Origin: Bacteroidales bacterium
Lineage (GTDB): Bacteria; Bacteroidota; Bacteroidia; Bacteroidales; SMBSF77
Assembly (NCBI GenBank): GCA_021106655.1
Contig: JAIOTT010000358.1
Coordinates: forward strand, 1 to 15,237
DNA: 15,237 nt
Direction: 5' to 3'
This document shows, piece after piece, positions 1 through 6,552 of this stretch. The first letter of the stretch is position 1. The number at the start of each line of letters is the position of its first letter. The notes below the pieces were generated by a model. The model saw only the letters and a program-made list of their open reading frames with translations. It had not been told where the DNA came from and did no database searches. The position numbers were made by a program, and so were the translations under genes.

Positions 1-1302
1 ATTCCAATAGAAGACATTGATGATTTAGATTATAAACTTAACATTGACAATAAAGGTAATTGGCTTACCGGAGAAAATGATTTTAATATTTCGAAAAAAG
101 ATAAACGAAAAGTTCCCCATTTGCTAAAATGTAATTGTAAAGATAAAAGAGGATTTGGTTATTCGTTCTTCTTGGTTAAGCCGAAAGAAGTATTGATCCT
201 CGACTTTGAAGAAATAGTTACTGATACTTCTCTTAATAAAACAGCTTTATTAAATGCTGGAATCCAAGTAATAACACAAGAAGAAAAAATTAAGAAGAAA
301 TTATCCAAATACAATTATAATCACAAAATATTGGTGGTGGTTTCTTCTATCGAACATAGGATATTACATGAAAAGATTATTGCTAGCCACTCGTTAGCTC
401 TACCGAATAGAATAATCTGGATGAATTCAACAGAGTTTGGAAAGCAAAATGAAAAAAATGAAGTAAATTCAAAAAGTTTGTTGAGTCATTTAATTTCAGC
501 AAGCATAGATAATTTTTTAAAGGATGTTTGGGATTTATGGAACATATATTTTTGGAGGAAAATGAAACTGCTGGGATATGAAGAAATGAGTTTTGAGGGA
601 TATAAAGCTCGTAAAAACAAATCTCAAAATGTATATAAATGGAGATTTCTTAACCATGCTAAGGAATATGAAAAGTATAAGAAAGCTTATACGTATTGCG
701 ACATTGGTACTAGTTTTTCATTTTCTAAAATCCCATTAGGTAATATCACAACCATCTCTGAATTAATAGATGCCTACGAGAAAGTTAGAGTTAATGTTGA
801 TGCAAATAAAATGCCTTTAATACTTCTACATGAATCTGTAGTAACAAAAATCGGGATTGTTGATGAAAGAGTACAAAGCTTTGGAAAGGGCAAGTATAGA
901 GAAAAAATAACATATAATGAGTTGTTCAATAAAATGAACATTTGTTTACCTAAAAAAGATATCGATTTGAATTGCCCAAATGATAAAATTGAAGAAGTAG
1001 CAAGTGATTTATTAAGATGGATAAATGTTGTGTCTAAAAAGTTAGACTTTTTGTTGATTCACTTGGGTATTATTGAAAAGTTTTTTGGTAAAGAAGATGA
1101 TACTTCTATTAAAGATTTCATTGATGAAATAATACCTGATGATAAAGATTTAAAAGTTATACTGATATCAGGAAGGGGAAAACCTCATAATTTACCAAAA
1201 AAGATTAGATTTTTAAATTTTTCACAGGTTGCATACTATACATGTGATAATCAAAGCAAATATATGTTAACTGATTTATGCTTTTCAGCAAGAAAATTAT
1301 AA
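1..1302 (+). CDS. 3' part of a large protein ending in a receiver-like domain (5' end outside window)
   Basis: The reading frame is already open at base 1 and runs without a stop to the TAA at 1300-1302, so the gene starts upstream; a TTG at 121 is only an internal codon. The visible 433 residues contain two alpha/beta stretches. The first begins KEVLILDFEE, near base 184. The second starts with TKIGIVDERVQ (about 844-876), which looks like receiver strand 1 with its acidic pair. It continues with a strand FLLIHLG where the phospho-acceptor Asp would be His (codon 1060), then VILISGRGKP with the conserved-type Ser (codon 1168). I read this as a degenerate receiver; that is a by-eye fold call. 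The part outside the window could be a histidine-kinase or HSP90-like ATPase, since GFGYSFFLVKP just before the first strand could be the tail of such a domain, but this is a guess. The next gene starts 4 nt downstream, so the two are surely cotranscribed. Confidence 0.7.
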   Translation: MPIEDIDDLDYKLNIDNKGNWLTGENDFNISKKDKRKVPHLLKCNCKDKRGFGYSFFLVKPKEVLILDFEEIVTDTSLNKTALLNAGIQVITQEEKIKKKLSKYNYNHKILVVVSSIEHRILHEKIIASHSLALPNRIIWMNSTEFGKQNEKNEVNSKSLLSHLISASIDNFLKDVWDLWNIYFWRKMKLLGYEEMSFEGYKARKNKSQNVYKWRFLNHAKEYEKYKKAYTYCDIGTSFSFSKIPLGNITTISELIDAYEKVRVNVDANKMPLILLHESVVTKIGIVDERVQSFGKGKYREKITYNELFNKMNICLPKKDIDLNCPNDKIEEVASDLLRWINVVSKKLDFLLIHLGIIEKFFGKEDDTSIKDFIDEIIPDDKDLKVILISGRGKPHNLPKKIRFLNFSQVAYYTCDNQSKYMLTDLCFSARKL

Positions 1303-1306
1303 TATT

Positions 1307-1984
1307 ATGAATGCACTTATTTTATTTTCAAATTATAAAGGTATTGTAAGGACTTTTGATGATCAAGATAAAACTAATGAGCTTTTCTGTATTGAATCTG
1401 AGGAGGAGTTTAATTGTAACCAAATTTATTTATTTGAGAAATCAGGGTTCGTGCCATACAATTTTAAAGGAGTTGATTCAGATTCTATCTTCGTTGTAAA
1501 TGATAAAATCCCTCTTTCAGAATTTAAAAAATTCATTAGTGGTTTTAAAAATGTAGAAATTATTTCTATAATCCATAGAAAGCCCAATGATAAAGAAAAT
1601 GGTAATGGTTTTTTGTCATATTTGGAGAATTGCTGTCTGTCTATAATACCAAGCAGTCATGAATTTAATACAGACTATGCTTCAGTATATGAAAAATTAT
1701 ATAAGATATCTTGTGATAATGATAGTAATGCACAAGACAAATATATAAACTTGATTAATCAGTTTTTTAAAAAAGGTGTTGAAACAAAAGGGATAAATCA
1801 GAATCTCGAACTTCTCCACTCCCTCCTTACACCAGATGGATTACAAAACAATGAAGATATAGTAAAGCAATATATTTCTGATTTTGGGTTAAACGATAAT
1901 GTATCAACGCTTAAATCATTGAATTTTAAGGATGATCAATATCAGAATTTTCTTGCTGAATTAAGAGATAATCTTTTGAGATAA
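1307..1984 (+). CDS. Unrecognised 225-aa protein of the receiver/decarboxylase locus
   Basis: I do not recognise this family. The ATG lies 4 nt after the preceding stop, which supports both the start and translational coupling. No signal peptide or membrane segment is visible. The N-terminal half alternates short hydrophobic strands and helices: MNALILFS at the start, then SIFVVNDKIP at about residues 60-69 and VEIISIIHRKP at about 83-93. That is compatible with another divergent Rossmann or receiver-like fold, but no catalytic residues can be assigned. The C-terminal third (from about 140) is predicted helical and acidic and ends ELRDNLLR. Its position between the partial upstream gene and tyrS suggests an accessory or signalling partner, which is inference only. 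Confidence 0.65.
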   Translation: MNALILFSNYKGIVRTFDDQDKTNELFCIESEEEFNCNQIYLFEKSGFVPYNFKGVDSDSIFVVNDKIPLSEFKKFISGFKNVEIISIIHRKPNDKENGNGFLSYLENCCLSIIPSSHEFNTDYASVYEKLYKISCDNDSNAQDKYINLINQFFKKGVETKGINQNLELLHSLLTPDGLQNNEDIVKQYISDFGLNDNVSTLKSLNFKDDQYQNFLAELRDNLLR

Positions 1985-2008
1985 CCATGAATAACTAACT
2001 TATATATT

Positions 2009-2029
2009 ATTATGAAATTAAATCATAAT
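2009..2029 (+). repeat. Small inverted repeat overlapping the tyrS start
   Basis: ATTATGA (2009-2015) and TCATAAT (2023-2029) are perfect 7-nt complements separated by 7 nt. The right arm includes the first two bases of the ATG at 2028. An AT-only stem like this is weak and common in AT-rich DNA. It could mask the first start codon in mRNA and favour the ATG at 2034, or it could be chance. No T-box-like leader fits in the 43-nt gap. Confidence 0.25.
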
Positions 2030-3272
2030 GATCATGGAAGAAACTAAAACAGAATTATTATTTGCAAAAATTGATGAGCAGGTTGTTCTAATAAAACGAG
2101 GTGTTGCTGAATTTATTAGTGAACAAGAGTTGAGAGAAAAACTCAAAAAATCACAGGAAACGAATAAACCTTTAATTATTAAACTGGGTGTTGATCCAAC
2201 TGCACCGGATATACATCTTGGTCATACTGTTGTATTCAGGAAATTGAGGCATTTTCAGGAATTGGGGCATTCCATTAAATTTCTGATTGGTGACTTTACG
2301 GGCAGAATAGGTGATCCCTCCGGAAGGGACGCTACACGACCACCTTTAACTGAGGAACAAATCTTAGAAAATGCAAAAACGTATATTGAACAAGTTTCTA
2401 AAATCCTGGACAAAGACAATCTGGAAGTAGTATTTAACAGCCATTGGTTAAAATCCATGACTTTTGAGGATGTTATTAAAATGGCAGCGCAAACCACCAT
2501 GGCAAAACTAATGGAACATAACACCTTCCGTAAACGTTTCGAATCTTCTGAGTCTATCCGAATGCATGAATTTCTATACCCTTTTATGCAGGGCTATGAT
2601 TCGGTGGCATTAAAAGCAGATGTTGAACTTGGTGGAACCGATCAAACCTTTAATCTGACGTTTGGAAGGGAGCTACAAAAAAGTTTTGGGCAGGAATCTC
2701 AGGTCTGCCTTACCATGCCAATACTGGTTGGAACTGATGGCACACAGAAAATGTCAAAATCTCTGGGCAACTACATTGGTATTGATGAACCGGCACCTGT
2801 TATGTTTGAAAAGATCATGCAAATGAATGATTCGAATATTATTCCATATTTCACCCTTCTTACTGATATGCCAATTGATGAAATTGATAAAATGAAAATT
2901 GAGTTGGAAAATTCACCAACCACTGAAGTGATTTTAACAGCAAAGAAAAAACTGGCTTTCGACATTGTTCATCAGTTTCATGGAGCTGATATAGCCCGGA
3001 AAGCTTTAAATGATTACGGAAAAACTGATAAAGAAGGTATGCCTGTTTTCTCAGTTAATGATTTAAACTTGACCAACAATAGTCATATCAATATTATTGA
3101 TATGATGCTTCAACTATTTGATTTGAAAAGTCGTGGAGAATGCAAGAGATTGCTAGAACCAGGAGCCGTAAAAATCGATGACCAGAAAGTTACAGAAACT
3201 GAAACACTAATATTTGCAGAGGCAGGAATGATTGTAAAAGTTGGGAAGAACAGGATTGTTAAACTTCAATAA
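2028..3272 (+). CDS. tyrS: Tyrosyl-tRNA synthetase, TyrRS-2 (TyrZ-like) type
   Basis: Cytoplasmic class I aminoacyl-tRNA synthetase that charges tRNA-Tyr with tyrosine using ATP. All diagnostic elements are present: GVDPTAPD (54-61), the HIGH-box variant HLGH (63-66), the tyrosine-binding pattern Y184-x3-Q188-x2-D191, GGTDQ (202-206), KMSKS (241-245), and a C-terminal S4-like RNA-binding domain from about 355 to the end. The length of 414 aa fits a complete enzyme. Wording such as FTGRIGDPSGR and EFLYPFMQGYDSVALKADVELGG is typical of the TyrRS-2 branch. Two starts are possible, ATG 2028 and ATG 2034; the first is part of a small hairpin. The gene sits 43 nt after one system gene and 5 nt before the next, so it appears to be inside the operon. 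It looks richer in G+C than its flanks: 27/60 at 2581-2640 against 15/60 at 4321-4380. It may be a second tyrS; this window cannot show whether the host has another. Confidence 0.97.
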   Translation: MIMEETKTELLFAKIDEQVVLIKRGVAEFISEQELREKLKKSQETNKPLIIKLGVDPTAPDIHLGHTVVFRKLRHFQELGHSIKFLIGDFTGRIGDPSGRDATRPPLTEEQILENAKTYIEQVSKILDKDNLEVVFNSHWLKSMTFEDVIKMAAQTTMAKLMEHNTFRKRFESSESIRMHEFLYPFMQGYDSVALKADVELGGTDQTFNLTFGRELQKSFGQESQVCLTMPILVGTDGTQKMSKSLGNYIGIDEPAPVMFEKIMQMNDSNIIPYFTLLTDMPIDEIDKMKIELENSPTTEVILTAKKKLAFDIVHQFHGADIARKALNDYGKTDKEGMPVFSVNDLNLTNNSHINIIDMMLQLFDLKSRGECKRLLEPGAVKIDDQKVTETETLIFAEAGMIVKVGKNRIVKLQ

Positions 3273-3277
3273 TTTTA

Positions 3278-3670
3278 ATGGAAAAATGTAATCTTATATT
3301 GAGAAATTTAATATATGCTAAGAATATTAAAGACCATTTATTAGAATTTAATATTGCAGCCGAAATTGTTCAATTAGATCATATTGAGATTGATAAGAAT
3401 AATTTTATTATTCTTGATGCTCATTATAAAGGTAAAATGTATGATTGTGAAGGTATTAAATTTGCTGAAGATATAAGATTGTTACATGGGAATTTTCAGT
3501 CAATTCTTTTAATGTCATGGTTTAGCGAGAATCAAATTCAAAAATACAAAATAGCAGATAAAGAAACTATGGAAAGATTATTCAACTACCGTTTTGAACA
3601 ATTTCCATTAACTGGAAAAATAATAGAATCATTCCTTAAAATCAATAAATATGGAAAATATGAATATTAA
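3278..3670 (+). CDS. Stand-alone degenerate receiver-like protein (130 aa)
   Basis: Probable signalling module with a CheY-like fold and no output domain. The core runs FIILDAHY (43-50), with D47 at the phospho-acceptor position, then GI at 59-60, IR at 66-67, and the strand ILLMSWFS (76-83) with S80 at the Ser/Thr position. The acidic pair expected at the end of strand 1 is missing (the N-terminus reads CNLILRNL), so normal Mg-dependent phosphorylation is doubtful. Spacing of D, GI, R and S closely matches the first domain of the protein encoded at 6553, which suggests the two domains are homologous. It starts 5 nt after tyrS and its last 20 nt overlap the decarboxylase gene, implying translational coupling. 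A likely role is partner or adaptor for the decarboxylase; this is inference. Confidence 0.7.
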   Translation: MEKCNLILRNLIYAKNIKDHLLEFNIAAEIVQLDHIEIDKNNFIILDAHYKGKMYDCEGIKFAEDIRLLHGNFQSILLMSWFSENQIQKYKIADKETMERLFNYRFEQFPLTGKIIESFLKINKYGKYEY

Positions 3671-6509
3671 ATCAGTTTTTTTAGGCTCAAAATCCGAAAA
3701 TGTATCTTTATATAAGGAAGTTTTTACGAGAATTATTGAAGACACCCTTAATTTTAGAAAAAATTATCATGCACAGGATGAAATAATAATTAGTGAACAA
3801 GATAAATGTGAGAAGGACTTTATAAGAACAAAGAATCTGATATTAGATGAATTACAAAAGACCTTATCAAGATTAAAGGAATCTGTTCCAACATGGGATG
3901 TTAAATACATGGCACATTTCCATGGAGATTTGTTAATACCTGCTATAGCCGGATATGTGGCTTCAATCCTTTATAACCCTAATAATGTTACAGATGAAGC
4001 TTCTTCAGCAACATTACCAATGGAAATGGATTTTATGAAACAGATTTCCGAAATGATAGGTTATCCAGCTTTTTATGATATTACAAAAGAAAGTGATTAT
4101 AAAGTAGAAGATAAAAATTACAAATCATGTGGTCACTTAGCTTCCGGGGGAACAGTTGCTAATATCGAAGGAATCTGGGTAGCTCGAAACTTGAAATACT
4201 TACCTATTACATTAAAGTTAATCCTTTCTCATATTCAAGCGTTTAATAGCAGTCCTAATTCAGAAGATAAAGATAATCTTATTAGAAAGGCTTCATTAGA
4301 AAAATCCATTAAAGATTATAATCCAAGATATCTAAAGAATTTAGAAACGTTACTTCAAAGTTTCGAAGTTAAATTATCAAACGGCAATTATAAAACTCTT
4401 GGACAACTCTCTTATTATAGTTTGTTCAATTTGGATACAATCACCATAATGGGTCTTAGGCAAAATATCGTTGAAAGGATAAAAAAATTAAATATTGAAG
4501 GAAATGAAAATAATTGTGACAATAGAACATTAATAAAGGTTTTTAATGAGTTGTATAAGAAAGGAAGTATTAGGACTACTGGATTAGCTGAAATTCATAG
4601 ACTAACGGGTTTGAATACTCCCAAGTTATTCATTTCCAACACCTGTCACAATACGTGGGATAAAATGCCTGAGATCCTTGGATTAGGACAGGATGCTTTA
4701 GAAAAAATTCCTGTTGATGACAATTATCATATTGACATATCAGAATTGAATAAATCAATAAGGAAATATAAGGAAAAAGAAATATCAACATTAGCTGTAA
4801 TTGGGGTATTTGGAAGTACAGAAGAAGGTGCTATTGATCCTATTGATGGAATTTTAAAAACTAAAAATAAATTAGAGAAAGAAAATTACTCTTTTTATTT
4901 TCATGTAGATGCTGCATATGGAGGATATTTCGCATCCTTGCTTTCCAAAGATGAGCAGAAACATAGAGTACTAGAAATATCAGACAAAAAAATAAAGGAA
5001 ATTTCACATAATGTAATATCCAGAATAATTAGCTTGTTACATGAGTATAATTCAAAATCAATTAATAAAAAAACTACTTTTTATAACCTTATTATTGAAC
5101 AAATTACTCAGACTATCAAGATTAGTTGGGTAAGCAGTATTCTGGCTTTAAAAGAAGTTGATTCTATTGTGCTTGATCCTCATAAATTAGGTTATATTCC
5201 ATATCCGTCAGGTAGTATTCTTTTCAGAGATGCAAGGAGTAGGGAACAAACTTCATTTGACGCACCCTATCTTGAATGGGAAGAAAATAAACTTGAATGG
5301 AGTGGAATTCAAACCAAAAGGCATGTCTATGCAGGAAAATCGACATTAGAATGTTCACGTCCTGGTGCATCTGCTGCTGCATGTTACCTTGCATCAAAAG
5401 TTATTCCTTTGACAACCGAGGGATATGGCAAAATAATGGCATATTCAATAATAAATACCCAAAGGTTTATTTCAGTTCTAATTAACTTCAATAGAATTGA
5501 AAATTATTCGTTGAATAAGGGTTTTAAAATTCAACTTCAATATGAACACCCTGACATAAATATTATTGGTTGGGTCATAGGTCTTCCACATTTTATAGAA
5601 AAGCCAGCACATATTAATTCATTAAATGATGAAGTTTTTTCTGGAATGGCTAAATTTAGTGGAACTTCTGTGTTCTCATATAATTATTTTGTTTCAAAAA
5701 CTAAACTTTCATTTAAAAATTATTCACATGTACTGAAACCTCTTTTATTAGAACTTGGCATAAGTAATAGCGAATTATCTGATGAACAAATCAATACCAA
5801 TCTACGTGATGAAAATTTGGCAATACTTCGAAGCGTATTGATGAATCCCTTATTATTTTATCTTGATGATAAACATTTTACTGGTTTTTGGGAACAACAA
5901 CTTAATCTTGCAAAACAAGCGTTGCCAAAATTATTATTAAAGTTGTTAGAAAATAAAAATGATGGAAACCGGTTGGAAATAATTTGGCTTGAAAATGAAC
6001 AAAAAGTTCGTCATAGAAAACAAAATGTTCAATATGAAAGTCTATTGTCAAATCATATTAATATAGAGTTTGTAGTTGGGAATAAATTTAAGTATGACCC
6101 TCATAATAAAGCTTTCGTTGTTGATGACAAAGAAAATGTTTCAATTCTTAGTCGGAATGGAATGAAAAAAGTTTTAATAATTGACATGAATTTAATAGAC
6201 AACGATCATTTAACAAATAAAAGAGAAAAGGTTCAGGCTTCACTTGATTTAATCTTTTCGTTAAGTAAGGATAATAAATTTAATCTTGATAATAATTCTC
6301 TATTTATTATACCTTGTTCAAAATATTTCTGGATGAATGATAGTTTTTCAAACGATCTTAAAACACTATTAAAAAAGAAATATGGAATTGAAGAAAAATT
6401 TTGCATTTCAAAACCACCGGAAGAAGAAATTTCAAATGAAGGTGTTCAGCAATTTAGTTTTGAACTTATAAAAAGATTGTTTTTAGCTGCAGAAAGAAAT
6501 TTTAGTTAA
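3651..6509 (+). CDS. PLP-dependent group II decarboxylase, tyrosine-decarboxylase-like, with receiver-like C-terminal extension
   Basis: Predicted cytoplasmic PLP enzyme that decarboxylates an amino acid, most likely aromatic. Landmarks: HFHGDLLIPAIAGY (89-102), SGGTVAN (165-171, phosphate binding), CHNTW with H333 (ring-stacking His), HVDAAYGGY (418-426, D420 to the pyridine nitrogen), DPHKLGYIPYPSG (509-521) with Schiff-base K512 and Y518, then ECSRPGASAAACYLASKV and GYGK (567-594), and VLRSVLMNP (725-733). These match bacterial TyrDC wording better than glutamate decarboxylase, which points to tyrosine or phenylalanine, but the substrate is not proven. At 952 aa it is far longer than the ~620 aa of TyrDC: insertions lie in the catalytic part and about 185 residues follow it. 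That tail has receiver-like strands: LEIIWLENE (775-783), KKVLIIDMNL (839-848), LFIIPCSK (884-891) and FCISKPP (917-923). The ATG at 3651 or 3660 is plausible; both overlap the previous gene. All catalytic residues are intact. Confidence 0.9.
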   Translation: MENMNIKSVFLGSKSENVSLYKEVFTRIIEDTLNFRKNYHAQDEIIISEQDKCEKDFIRTKNLILDELQKTLSRLKESVPTWDVKYMAHFHGDLLIPAIAGYVASILYNPNNVTDEASSATLPMEMDFMKQISEMIGYPAFYDITKESDYKVEDKNYKSCGHLASGGTVANIEGIWVARNLKYLPITLKLILSHIQAFNSSPNSEDKDNLIRKASLEKSIKDYNPRYLKNLETLLQSFEVKLSNGNYKTLGQLSYYSLFNLDTITIMGLRQNIVERIKKLNIEGNENNCDNRTLIKVFNELYKKGSIRTTGLAEIHRLTGLNTPKLFISNTCHNTWDKMPEILGLGQDALEKIPVDDNYHIDISELNKSIRKYKEKEISTLAVIGVFGSTEEGAIDPIDGILKTKNKLEKENYSFYFHVDAAYGGYFASLLSKDEQKHRVLEISDKKIKEISHNVISRIISLLHEYNSKSINKKTTFYNLIIEQITQTIKISWVSSILALKEVDSIVLDPHKLGYIPYPSGSILFRDARSREQTSFDAPYLEWEENKLEWSGIQTKRHVYAGKSTLECSRPGASAAACYLASKVIPLTTEGYGKIMAYSIINTQRFISVLINFNRIENYSLNKGFKIQLQYEHPDINIIGWVIGLPHFIEKPAHINSLNDEVFSGMAKFSGTSVFSYNYFVSKTKLSFKNYSHVLKPLLLELGISNSELSDEQINTNLRDENLAILRSVLMNPLLFYLDDKHFTGFWEQQLNLAKQALPKLLLKLLENKNDGNRLEIIWLENEQKVRHRKQNVQYESLLSNHINIEFVVGNKFKYDPHNKAFVVDDKENVSILSRNGMKKVLIIDMNLIDNDHLTNKREKVQASLDLIFSLSKDNKFNLDNNSLFIIPCSKYFWMNDSFSNDLKTLLKKKYGIEEKFCISKPPEEEISNEGVQQFSFELIKRLFLAAERNFS

Positions 6510-6552
6510 AATTCTGCATACATATCAAGATAGAAAATTAAATATATATGAA

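Noticed and set aside
121..1302. A separate gene starting at TTG 121
   Set aside because: The same frame is open back to base 1 with sensible coding content, so the gene most likely starts upstream of the window.
1985..2027. T-box or other tyrosine riboswitch upstream of tyrS
   Set aside because: The gap is only 43 nt and lacks T-box stems and the conserved T-box sequence.
2255..2965. Minus-strand open frames opposite tyrS
   Set aside because: They lie antisense to a strongly conserved enzyme and show no family-like sequence.
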